DNA from: Ignavibacteriales bacterium | Lineage (GTDB): Bacteria; Bacteroidota; Ignavibacteria; Ignavibacteriales; Ignavibacteriaceae | DNA: 6,901 nt | Direction: 5' to 3' | Assembly (NCBI GenBank): GCA_027347125.1 | Contig: DAIERC010000060.1 | Coordinates: 1-6,901 of the forward strand | Shown: piece after piece, positions 1 through 5,891 of the stretch | How positions within the stretch are numbered: the stretch's first letter is position 1 | Layout: every line of letters begins with the position of its first letter | Notes under the pieces: model-generated | What the model was told of the DNA's origin: nothing | Databases searched by the model: none | Seen by the model: the letters and a program-made list of their open reading frames with translations, nothing else | Program-made: the position numbers and the translations under genes

Positions 1-530
1 ACTTTTTGCCCTTCTCCTCCATCTCTTTGCAAAGATATACCGGGAAGGCGCGCCAAAGTCTCTGCGGCATTTTGATCAGGCAATTCTTGAATTTTATCTT
101 TCGATACGACGTTTACAATTGAGTTTGAGTTTATTTGCTGATTTATTGCTGATTGCTGCCCTTGAAGCTGAGCGGTAATAACTACTTCATTTGATTGTAA
201 TACTTCCGGTTTCAGCTTAATATCAATTTTTCTTGCGGCGCCGGCGGTTATTTTTATTCTTACCGTATCGGTTTTATACCCAACATATCTAAAAAGAATA
301 ACATTGGTACCCGCATTAAGATTTACTAATCTATACTTGCCGTCTACATCGGAAGTTGTACCGTTTGAAGTGCCGTGTACAATTATGTTAGTACCCCATA
401 AAGGAGACCCATCGGTGGCATCGCTAATTTTTCCGGAAATTTCACTGGTTTGAGCGGAAGTAATATTGAGAGTAAATAAAGATATTATAATTGCAGAAAA
501 AAGCTTGAATTTGATAATTTTGGTACTCAT
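1..530 (-). CDS. TonB-dependent outer-membrane receptor, N-terminal part (C-terminus beyond window)
   Basis: This is the start of an outer-membrane active transporter energised by TonB/ExbBD. About 176 residues are present. A lysine-containing N-terminus and hydrophobic segment (residues ~10-24) end in SA|Q, a plausible signal-peptidase site after residue 26. Residues ~29-105 (ISGKISDATDGSPLWGTNI, DGKYRLVNL, YVGYKTDTV) form a carboxypeptidase-regulatory-like/CNA-B beta-sandwich. The plug domain follows, with NSIVNVVSKDKIQELPDQNA and ETLARLPGISLQRDGGEG. That block closely resembles the plug of the 'TonB-Xanth-Caul' receptor family, whose members often take up oligosaccharides; the substrate here is unknown. 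The ATG at 530 is preceded by GGAGAAGTGA (531-540), a good SD. The rest of the plug and the 22-strand barrel lie outside the window. The dioxygenase gene upstream is on the same strand, but ~200 bp with its own promoter separates them. Confidence 0.93.
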   Translation of the reverse strand, partial: MSTKIIKFKLFSAIIISLFTLNITSAQTSEISGKISDATDGSPLWGTNIIVHGTSNGTTSDVDGKYRLVNLNAGTNVILFRYVGYKTDTVRIKITAGAARKIDIKLKPEVLQSNEVVITAQLQGQQSAINQQINSNSIVNVVSKDKIQELPDQNAAETLARLPGISLQRDGGEGQK

Positions 531-590
531 TCACTTCTCCCACAGTAGAAAAGATTAAATATTCAATTATTTTTCAAATCACCTGATATG

Positions 591-613
591 CTTAGCATAC
601 TTGGTATACTAAG
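591..613. promoter_or_regulatory. Candidate operator palindrome ahead of the TonB receptor gene
   Basis: This 23-bp imperfect palindrome has arms CTTAGCATAC (591-600) and GTATACTAAG (604-613) around a 3-bp centre, with a single mismatched pair. A second palindrome, CTTGGTATACTAAG (600-613), is nested inside it, so CTTAG/CTTGG half-sites recur at 9-bp spacing. It overlaps the last bases of the predicted -10 box and the expected transcription start of the receptor gene, a position typical of a repressor site. The inner TTGGTATAC core resembles operators of some GntR/HutC-type sugar regulators, but no regulator is encoded here. It could instead form a 10-bp hairpin (one G-U) if transcription starts further upstream. 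It has no U-tract, so it is not a terminator. Confidence 0.5.
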
Positions 614-639
614 TTATTTATTAATTTTTAAATTGTCAA
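611..639 (-). promoter_or_regulatory. Predicted sigma70-type promoter for the TonB receptor gene
   Basis: On the minus strand a perfect -35 TTGACA (634-639) is followed, after exactly 17 bp, by TAACTT (611-616) as a moderate -10. Transcription would start near 603-606, giving a leader of ~75 nt before the ATG at 530. A Bacteroidetes-type TAnnTTTG -7 element was not found at this place, so the assignment rests on the primary-sigma-like boxes alone. Confidence 0.45.
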
Positions 640-731
640 GAAGAAATAATTTTAAAATCTCCAGTCGGACCCCTGTTTTTAAGATTTATGATAAATTTCT
701 TTCGGACGGGTATGAAAATTTAAAATGAATG

Positions 732-1550
732 TTAATAACCAATTTTAAGTGACGTCATTGAAATTGAACCTAACTCTGTTTTATCATTAAAAAAAGAGAT
801 CTGTTCGTTTTCATTTTTTAGTCCGAGTATATAAAGCAGCGGTAGAAAATGCTCCGGCGTTGGAATAGCAAGTTGAACAGCATTACCAAGTTGCTTATAA
901 GCCATCAATTTACGATGATCATTTGACGTGATAAGTTGTTTTAATTTTTCATTAGCTTCGGCAACCCATTCATATTCTTGATTATCGTGCCAACTAATCA
1001 AACCCAAATTATGCACTATATTTCCGCTGCCTATTATCAACACGCCCTTTTTTCTTAAAGATGAAAGCTCACCGGCAAGTTCATAGTGCATTTCAGGAGA
1101 CTTATGATAATCAAGGCTTAGCTGAATAACTGGAAAATCGGCCAACGGATATAAATGTTTTAGCACACACCAGCAGCCATGATCAAGTCCCCAGTTAAAA
1201 TCTGATTCAACCTTTGTGGCTGTTATAATAGATTTTGTTTCCTCCGCAAGAGTAATGTTTCCTGGCGCCGGATATTCAACATTAAATAATTCTTTGGGAA
1301 AGCCGTAAAAATCATGAATGGTCCTTGGCTTATCAACCGCAGTTACAAAAGTGCCCTCGGTTTCCCAATGTGCAGAAATACAAAGAATAGCTACAGGTTT
1401 CGGTAATGCTTTTGCAACTTGCTGCCAACCGAGAGAAAATTCATTTTGCAAAATAGCATTCATCGGATTGCCGTGCCCCACAAACAGAAGCGGCATTAAA
1501 GCCTCGGAGCCATTATGTTCAGGCAAATTATTTATTGCTTTTAAATCCAT
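732..1550 (-). CDS. ygiD: 4,5-DOPA dioxygenase extradiol-like protein (YgiD, LigB superfamily)
   Basis: This is a class III extradiol dioxygenase-fold protein of 272 residues, close to the usual YgiD/DODA length (~260-270). Family landmarks appear in order: MPLLFVGHGNPMNAIL (H26), ISAHWETEGTF (H61), IHDFYGFPKELF with YPAPG (79-97), WGLDHGCWCVLKHLYP (H124), IIGSGNIVHNLG (H180) and PTPEHFLPLLY (H234). The conserved histidines needed for metal and substrate binding are therefore intact. Family members open catecholic rings such as L-DOPA between C4 and C5; many bacterial copies have no known physiological substrate, so the reaction is inferred from homology. The ATG at 1550 has SD GGAG five bases upstream, and the ~18-residue N-terminal extension before MPLLF resembles the enterobacterial protein. 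It is transcribed divergently from the fluoride unit and is probably a single gene. No pigment or aromatic-degradation genes flank it. Confidence 0.93.
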   Translation of the reverse strand: MDLKAINNLPEHNGSEALMPLLFVGHGNPMNAILQNEFSLGWQQVAKALPKPVAILCISAHWETEGTFVTAVDKPRTIHDFYGFPKELFNVEYPAPGNITLAEETKSIITATKVESDFNWGLDHGCWCVLKHLYPLADFPVIQLSLDYHKSPEMHYELAGELSSLRKKGVLIIGSGNIVHNLGLISWHDNQEYEWVAEANEKLKQLITSNDHRKLMAYKQLGNAVQLAIPTPEHFLPLLYILGLKNENEQISFFNDKTELGSISMTSLKIGY

Positions 1551-1644
1551 TTTTACTCCATTAAAAACCTTTGCTAATTTCCGTAATTTTTTTTTGAGTT
1601 CAAATTGGGCATGCTGATAAACACTAATCCTGTGATTAAAATTA

Positions 1645-1673
1645 TTTTAAATATTTACCGGATTTGGTATATT
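1645..1673 (+). promoter_or_regulatory. Possible promoter for the fluoride riboswitch-crcB transcript
   Basis: TATATT (1668-1673) is a good -10 candidate. Transcription starting 6-7 nt downstream would begin at about 1680, just at the 5' edge of the riboswitch aptamer, which is the arrangement expected. The segment at the -35 distance (TTTTAA, 1645-1650, 17-bp spacing) matches consensus poorly, so the call is tentative. Confidence 0.35.
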
Positions 1674-1676
1674 TAA

Positions 1677-1772
1677 AAGGGCGATGGGGTTCGCCTTTCC
1701 GCAACAGCGGGCAACTGTCCGAACCTACCTACCGGCAGGCAGGTTTCCCTTCGGTCTAATAACTCCTACCGC
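1677..1772 (+). promoter_or_regulatory. Fluoride riboswitch (crcB motif RNA)
   Basis: This leader aptamer binds fluoride with Mg2+ and turns on the downstream fluoride channel. The first stem pairs AAGGGCGA (1677-1684) with UCGCCUUU (1691-1698), one pair being a G-U wobble. Its loop AUGGGGUU carries GGGGUU (1686-1691), which pairs with AACUCC (1761-1766) and is followed by the conserved UAC. The linker CAACUGUCC (1712-1720) corresponds to the CAAACUGCCC-type segment of known crcB aptamers. P3 is closed by CCGAA (1719-1723) with UUCGG (1750-1754), then UCUAAUAACUCCUAC in the place of the usual CUGAUGnCUCCUAC. There is an optional small hairpin CCGC-AACA-GCGG (1699-1710). The P3 loop is enlarged by a GC-rich repeat (1724-1743). 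The crcB gene immediately downstream confirms the identification. No intrinsic terminator follows, so control is probably translational. Confidence 0.93.
1724..1743. repeat. GC-rich palindromic repeat unit inside the riboswitch P3 loop
   Basis: The 20-bp unit CCTACCTACCGGCAGGCAGG stands out as GC-rich in AT-rich surroundings. It is a direct doubling (CCTA-CCTA / GGCA-GGCA) and near-palindromic. On the plus-strand RNA it folds with two A-C mismatches; on the minus strand the same positions become G-U pairs, so the stem is complete. Pairing extends to 1722-1745 (AA...UU). Units of this shape occur as dispersed intergenic repeats in some genomes; only one copy is visible here, so the repeat status is inferred from composition and symmetry. 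It sits in the most variable part of the aptamer and extends P3 rather than breaking its core. Confidence 0.6.
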
Positions 1773-1800
1773 AAATGAGTATGTTTGTATATATAAGGAG
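1763..1800 (+). promoter_or_regulatory. crcB Shine-Dalgarno with possible riboswitch-controlled sequestration
   Basis: AAGGAG (1795-1800) lies eight bases before TTG at 1809. It is a near-perfect SD and decides this non-ATG start. The aptamer segment CUCCU (1763-1767) is exactly complementary to AGGAG (1796-1800). In the fluoride-bound fold CUCC pairs with GGGG in the aptamer core; without fluoride it would be free to mask the SD. This mutually exclusive pairing suggests an ON switch acting on translation. The complementarity is visible in the sequence; the switching is inferred. Confidence 0.5.
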
Positions 1801-1808
1801 ATATTAAA

Positions 1809-2186
1809 TTGCAAAATTATTTCGTAGTATTTATGGGCTCGGGCTTAGGCGGAATGCTTCGCTATTGGATGTCAAGCTTTGTATATAAATTTTTACCGGA
1901 AGATTTTCCTTACGGAACTCTTTCAGTTAATTTATTGGGCAGCTTTTTAATCGGTATGTTTATGTTCTATCTGAATGATAATGAACTGATAAGCGTTGAG
2001 ATGAGGATTTTTTTAACCACAGGCTTTTGCGGCGGCCTAACCACCTTCTCAACATTTTCGTATGAAACTATAAACTTACTTAAAGATAAAGAATTCTTTG
2101 GCGCGGGGATTAATATTCTGGCAAATATTTTATTAACACTTGTTGCATTGTTCTTAGCATACAAAATTTCGAAACTATTAAGTTAA
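1809..2186 (+). CDS. crcB: Fluoride ion channel CrcB/FluC
   Basis: This is a small four-helix inner-membrane protein that forms dual-topology dimers and lets fluoride leave the cell passively. Its 125 residues are the normal length. Diagnostic motifs are GLGGMLRYW (12-20), YGTLSVNLLGSFLIG (35-49, with the pore Asn41), and GFCGGLTTFSTFSYE (72-86). The two pore phenylalanines fall at F80 and F83, as in characterised Fluc channels, and the GGLTT bend that binds the structural sodium ion is present. Four hydrophobic helices can be traced, at roughly 4-28, 34-55, 66-90 and 98-122. Translation starts at TTG, supported by AAGGAG eight bases upstream; no ATG lies nearby in frame. The gene follows a fluoride riboswitch directly and is followed after 45 bp by a DUF190 gene. 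All key residues are intact. Confidence 0.97.
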   Translation: MQNYFVVFMGSGLGGMLRYWMSSFVYKFLPEDFPYGTLSVNLLGSFLIGMFMFYLNDNELISVEMRIFLTTGFCGGLTTFSTFSYETINLLKDKEFFGAGINILANILLTLVALFLAYKISKLLS

Positions 2187-2231
2187 GTTGGGAGCTTATA
2201 AATAAAGCGCATGCTTATTAAGGAGATTAAA

Positions 2232-2591
2232 ATGGAATTAAAAGGCGAAGCAAAGCTTGTTCGAATATTCGTTGGTGAATCAGATATTATCCACCATATT
2301 CCGGTCTATGAAAAAATTGTGCAAGAAGCAAGAAAGCAACATCTGGCAGGCGCCACAGTTTTTAAGGGAGTAATGGGTTTTGGAGGAACAAGCCGCATTC
2401 ATACATCTAAAATTTTACGGCTCTCAGAAGATATGCCGATGATTATTGAGATTGTAGATGAAGAAGAAAAAATTGACAAGTTTCTTCCTCTTATTCACGA
2501 TATTTTTGATGAAGCAAATAGCGGCGGTTTGATTACTATTGAAAAGGTTGATATAATCAAATACGTTGTCGGGAATAAGAAAAATCCTTAA
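2232..2591 (+). CDS. DUF190 family PII-like protein
   Basis: This cytoplasmic protein of 119 residues belongs to DUF190 (COG1993), whose members have a PII-like alpha/beta ferredoxin fold and usually trimerise. Typical blocks are KLVRIFVGESD (8-18), PVYEKIVQEAR (24-34), LAGATVFKGVMGFGGTSRIH (38-57), ILRLSEDMPMIIEIVDEEEKI (61-81) and GGLITIEKVDIIKY (98-111). Family proteins are often encoded next to crcB, and a regulatory role on the fluoride channel is suspected but not established. The start chosen is ATG 2232, because AGGAG (2221-2225) lies six bases upstream. An in-frame ATG at 2211 would add seven residues (MLIKEIK) but contains that SD inside its coding sequence and has no good SD of its own. 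It is probably co-transcribed with crcB and so under the same riboswitch-bearing transcript. Confidence 0.92.
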   Translation: MELKGEAKLVRIFVGESDIIHHIPVYEKIVQEARKQHLAGATVFKGVMGFGGTSRIHTSKILRLSEDMPMIIEIVDEEEKIDKFLPLIHDIFDEANSGGLITIEKVDIIKYVVGNKKNP

Positions 2592-2605
2592 CAATAAACC
2601 AGCTA

Positions 2606-4087
2606 TTAATTAAAAATCTTCTTCCCTATTTCGCATTCAAGGCATTTTTCTCGTGAACAATAATTTCTGAATAGCTCTATCATTCCCTGGTATAAAACAC
2701 TTCTCTTCCATGCATCCCCAAGCATAAGCGTTGCCGCAACCTCATTTACAAGGTTATTCTCGCTTTTCTGGTAGAAGTTCAAATATACTTTTATAGCTCT
2801 TTGGCTTAATTCTTTCTTATCAAAAATTTCAAAATATATTGACAGCAACGGCAGAATTATATTAACTAAAATTTCGTCGGCTCTTGATGCGCCCAAGAAA
2901 TAATTAATTTGTGTTTTCGCTTTTTCGCCAAACACATAATGCTTTTGCCAGTACCCGTCGCCTTTTATAATAAATAAAGATCTTAATACATTTGTAAGTT
3001 TATTAATGTTATCTATCGTTTCGGTTTTTTCAATAGCTTCTTCTATTAAATTTCCGTGTAATAATTTATTTATAAGCCTCGCGCCGCCGGCTAAACGAAT
3101 AGTAGGAAAGTTCTGCGGACGAAGTTTCATAAAATGCCATTGTGTCGAGTTAAACATATGCCTATCATAACCATCTTTAACAAAATTCCATTTTTCAACT
3201 ATTGTTCTTAAATAGTCTGATGTCTCGTCATCTTTAACATCCATTACATCGGGAATAAGCCCCGCTACATTGAATAAAACCGCTTCGGTATAAACAACAA
3301 ACTCTTCTTTTATTTTTATCATATCAAGAAAATCTATTGTAACAGCCCTGGCCAAAGCTTTCATTATTTCTTTGTTCTTTGAATACCCGAGAGCTTCGAA
3401 CACAAGTTCATAAACAAGTTGCTGCCATATTTTAGGATGGCTGAAGTCCTTTTTTGTAAAAGTTTTATTATAGAATCTTTCATCAAGTTCGTATTTAATA
3501 ACCGGCTCTTTCAGGCGCATATCTTTTAAATAAGATAACTCTTTAAGACGCTCAAGCATTTTATCGCACTTCGCTTTAAATCTTTTTATACCGAGGCCGT
3601 ATACAAAATCCAATTTTTCGTTCTCGCTCACTTCCATGTTAACCTCGGTGCATGGCATTTTATTGATTTTGCTTTTAGTCTCGGAAAGGAGCGCTTTTTT
3701 GATAATCGAAGTTATATCGGTCTTTACAAACCTGCTTAAAGCAATCGACTGCACCTTTCTCCCATCGGCAGTAAATACGTAAGAATGGTTTGCGTCGTTA
3801 TTAAAAGAAGCGTGAAGTATTACCTTATTGTACCGTTTATTTATGCTGTGCCCGTGGGTTTTCCAATCAGAATAAAAGCTGTCAATTTCAACATCTCCCA
3901 TATAAGTAATATTGCCGATTTTAATTCTAGCGTTCTTAAAATCGGGGCCTCCTACTTCTTTATTCTCGGTACCGATATCAATAACCTGAATTACCTGCCC
4001 GTCTTTAGTTGATAATTCCCTGACAAAATTTTGCTCTTTCCATATTTCATATAAAAACTTTTCCGGTACCTTAATAATATTTTTCAT
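2606..4087 (-). CDS. DUF2851 family protein
   Basis: This is a 493-residue soluble protein of unknown function from a family common in Bacteroidota and relatives. The family signature is clear: FLYEIWKEQNF (11-21), GGPDFKNARIKIG (46-58), GDVEIDSFYSDWKTHGH (64-80), YNKVILHASF (86-95), LVFEALGYSKNKEIM (228-242), RPQNFPTIRLAG (323-334), and a C-terminal cysteine cluster C-x4-C-x2-C (477, 482, 485) followed by EIG. The N-terminal PDF...VEID arrangement recalls PD-(D/E)XK nuclease cores, and the C-terminal cysteines could bind metal; both are inferences. The ATG at 4087 has AGGA five bases upstream. There is no signal peptide or membrane segment. The gene converges with the DUF190 gene, leaving only 14 bp between stop codons, and no obvious terminator lies in that gap. 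Length matches family members, so the protein looks intact. Confidence 0.88.
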   Translation of the reverse strand: MKNIIKVPEKFLYEIWKEQNFVRELSTKDGQVIQVIDIGTENKEVGGPDFKNARIKIGNITYMGDVEIDSFYSDWKTHGHSINKRYNKVILHASFNNDANHSYVFTADGRKVQSIALSRFVKTDITSIIKKALLSETKSKINKMPCTEVNMEVSENEKLDFVYGLGIKRFKAKCDKMLERLKELSYLKDMRLKEPVIKYELDERFYNKTFTKKDFSHPKIWQQLVYELVFEALGYSKNKEIMKALARAVTIDFLDMIKIKEEFVVYTEAVLFNVAGLIPDVMDVKDDETSDYLRTIVEKWNFVKDGYDRHMFNSTQWHFMKLRPQNFPTIRLAGGARLINKLLHGNLIEEAIEKTETIDNINKLTNVLRSLFIIKGDGYWQKHYVFGEKAKTQINYFLGASRADEILVNIILPLLSIYFEIFDKKELSQRAIKVYLNFYQKSENNLVNEVAATLMLGDAWKRSVLYQGMIELFRNYCSREKCLECEIGKKIFN

Positions 4088-4473
4088 TTTATTCCTGCCT
4101 TTGCTCTCTCGTTTAACAATTAGAGGATGAAATTTTTTGTGCTCTACTTTTATAAAATATTTGTTTAATTAAAAATTAATTCTCCATTGTTATTTTATGG
4201 ATAAAATATTCTTCTTCATTCTTTTAAGTAATAATTTTTTTTGAAATTCTATTGCGGAAAGATTATAACGTGAATTATGAAAAGAAATATTAGAGGCAAC
4301 CTGGCAATATAATACCTGTCGGACGTGGTAGTCGGTTATTTTTTTTTCAGGAGGTTCCTTTATTTGGTATTGAGTCACTCTTACTTTCCCCTTTCCAAGC
4401 AGTTCTTGAAAATTTGGAAGAATTAAAATCAAAACTAACAAAAATAGAGTTAAAATTAAAGAAGCTTAAAATA
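4088..4473. other. AT-rich intergenic region between pyrF and the DUF2851 gene
   Basis: This ~390-bp stretch holds no recognisable gene, RNA or strong terminator. It contains one doubtful minus-strand reading frame (4190-4441) and a run of nine T (4339-4347 region). A TATAAA on the minus strand (4148-4153) could be a -10 element for the DUF2851 gene, but no matching -35 is seen. The SD of that gene lies at its very end. Confidence 0.5.
4190..4441 (-). CDS. Doubtful small open reading frame, hydrophobic N-terminus
   Basis: The longest reading gives 83 codons from TTG 4441. It has a very hydrophobic start (LVLILILPNF), a mixed middle (GKGKVRVTQYQIKEPPEKK) and a basic tail (KKLLLKRMKKN). No family is recognised. 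TTG 4441 has no SD, and the open frame actually runs back to a stop at 4466-4468 with no better start. An alternative GTG at 4378, with a GGGGA-containing purine stretch upstream, would give about 62 residues without the hydrophobic part. The frame crosses a run of nine A on the coding strand, where length errors or slippage are easy. It may be a small real gene, a remnant, or chance in AT-rich DNA. Confidence 0.2.
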   Translation of the reverse strand: MLVLILILPNFQELLGKGKVRVTQYQIKEPPEKKITDYHVRQVLYCQVASNISFHNSRYNLSAIEFQKKLLLKRMKKNILSIK

Positions 4474-5280
4474 TTACAGCAGATTAATTACTGTTTTATT
4501 TAACTCAGCTATTTCATTTTGCGCCGCTTCGCCAAAATCTGTTCCGGTTGATTTATAAAGTATACCCCTGCTTACATTTACCACAAGATTGAGCCGGTTG
4601 TTTTCTTTAAAGGTTTTAACAACCTCCTCAAGGCTACCGCCCTGCGCCCCCACTCCCGGTAACAGTACCGCCAGGTTTTCAAACGAATTAATATTCTCTT
4701 TCAACTCAGCAATTTTTGTCGCACCGAAAACGATGCCGCAATTCCGTTTACTATTCCAGCTATTAACCTTACTTATCACTTTTTGGAATAAGAAAGTTCC
4801 GTCTTCAAGTTTAAGTTTCTCAAAATCCGATGCGCCGGAATTTGACGTAAGCGCAAGTATAAAATTTAATTTGTCTTCATATTCCAGGAAAGGTCTTACC
4901 GAGTCTTCTCCCATATAAGGATGAATAGTAACCGCGTCGCATTTAAAATGCTCGTAAACCGATTTTGCATACATCGAAGAAGTATTGCCAATATCACCTC
5001 TCTTAGCATCGGCAATTACCAATATATCATCAGGTATAAGCGATAAAGTTTTTTAGATATTTCTCAGCCCTTCTACTCCATCGCTTTCATAGAAAGCAAA
5101 ATTAATTTTGAACGCCGCGGCATATGGCGCCGTATTTTCTATAATCGTTTTATTAAACTCCATTACCGGATTGGTAAAGGATTTTAGATGAGATGGAATT
5201 TTAGTAATGTCGGTATCCAATCCGACGCAGATAATTTTACCTTCTTTATTTTTGTTTATTAATTTTTCAATTGCTTTCAT
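4474..5280 (-). pseudogene. pyrF: Orotidine 5'-phosphate decarboxylase, interrupted by an in-frame stop
   Basis: The product would be OMP decarboxylase, converting OMP to UMP in the last step of de novo UMP synthesis. The full frame covers 268 codons before the final stop, normal for the longer (type 2, ~270-residue) PyrF. Visible blocks are ICVGLDTDITKIP (17-29), AAAFKINFAFYE with Lys58, IADAKRGDIGNTS with Asp91, Lys93 and Asp96 (the catalytic Lys-Asp-Lys-Asp network), LALTSNSG, CGIVFGATK, LLPGVGAQGGS and VNVSRGILY. Codon 76 is TAA (5053-5055), in the sequence ...GLRNI-stop-KTLSLIPDD. The frame is unchanged across it, so a single substitution in an AAA, GAA or CAA codon explains it. Neighbouring genes use TAA as a true stop, which argues against a variant code. 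A downstream TTG (5022) could restart translation but lacks an SD and would lose Lys58. The ATG at 5280 follows dcd by nine bases. Alternatives are a sequencing or assembly error, or readthrough. Confidence 0.9.
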
Positions 5281-5289
5281 AATTTTTCT

Positions 5290-5826
5290 TTATTTAAAAT
5301 TTTTAAACATCATTGATTCCACCGGATATTCCGTACGTTCAATATACTTGGCGCTTTTCTTAATGTTGTAAGGCGTTTCAACATCGCCGCTGATGTGAAA
5401 ATAAATAATCTGGCCAATAGGCATGTACTTATAAATTTTTACAGGCTGCTTCACGGAAATTTCCAGGGTCCATGTATTACAGAAACCTGCGTCGCCTTTA
5501 CCGGCGGTTGAATGGATGTCTATGCCCAATCTGCCGATGCTTGATTTACCTTCCAGAAAGGGAACGTAATTTCTTGTTTCGGTATATTCTTCGGTTACAC
5601 CGAGGTACAATTTTGAAGGCAGTAGAATAAATCCTTCATCAGGAATTTCGAAGGTCTCAATTTCATTATGAATTTTAGCGTCCAGTATATCATTCTTATA
5701 AACGGCAAGCCATTTGCCAAGATGGACATCGTAGCTGTTTGTGCCCAGGTTTTCTTTTCGGAACGGGTCAATTAAAATATTCCCCTTTTCAATTTCCTCT
5801 AAAATTTTTTTATCAGAAAGTATCAA
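5290..5826 (-). CDS. dcd: dCTP deaminase
   Basis: This trimeric cytoplasmic enzyme deaminates dCTP to dUTP and so supplies dUMP for thymidylate synthesis. Its 178 residues fall in the usual range. Motifs are MILSDKKILEEI (1-12), LGTNSYDVHLG (27-37), LEGKSSIGRLGI (91-102, corresponding to the R-S-S-x-x-R substrate-binding stretch with K94 in place of the first Arg), HSTAGKGDAGFCNTWTLE (105-122) ending in the catalytic glutamate E122, and MPIGQIIYF (135-143). The start is TTG 5826, chosen because GGAG (5832-5835) lies five bases upstream and the product begins exactly where family members do (ILSDK). Some relatives are bifunctional and also split dUTP to dUMP; the sequence alone does not settle that. 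It sits between rodA and pyrF on the same strand, 65 bp after rodA and nine before pyrF, consistent with co-transcription. Confidence 0.95.
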   Translation of the reverse strand: MILSDKKILEEIEKGNILIDPFRKENLGTNSYDVHLGKWLAVYKNDILDAKIHNEIETFEIPDEGFILLPSKLYLGVTEEYTETRNYVPFLEGKSSIGRLGIDIHSTAGKGDAGFCNTWTLEISVKQPVKIYKYMPIGQIIYFHISGDVETPYNIKKSAKYIERTEYPVESMMFKNFK

Positions 5827-5891
5827 CGTAACTCCGTTAAATATTTAATGAAGATATAAATTGAAAAGAATTTATCTTTCTTAACAAAAGA

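Noticed and set aside
661..731. Possible terminator after the dioxygenase gene
   Set aside because: The near-repeated TCGGAC segments are direct rather than inverted, and the perfect ATTTATGATAAAT palindrome (684-696) is purely A/T-paired with no following U-tract, so no credible terminator can be called.
1318..1617. Plus-strand 99-codon frame
   Set aside because: It lies antisense to the dioxygenase gene, with no recognisable family and no SD support; it is a shadow of the minus-strand gene.
2200..2219. Small hairpin between crcB and DUF190 (AATAAAGC / GCTTATT)
   Set aside because: It needs a bulge, is weak and A/T-rich, and no regulatory partner is evident; it is probably chance.
2592..2605. 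Bidirectional terminator between the convergent DUF190 and DUF2851 genes
   Set aside because: The gap is only 14 bp and contains no inverted repeat; nearby sequence shows no hairpin with a T-run.
4589..4918. Plus-strand 109-codon frame
   Set aside because: It is antisense to the pyrF catalytic region and is explained as its shadow.
5053..5055. Recoded TAA (alternative genetic code or selenocysteine-like recoding) in pyrF
   Set aside because: Other genes in the window end naturally at TAA, and no recoding structure is apparent; a point mutation or sequence error is simpler.
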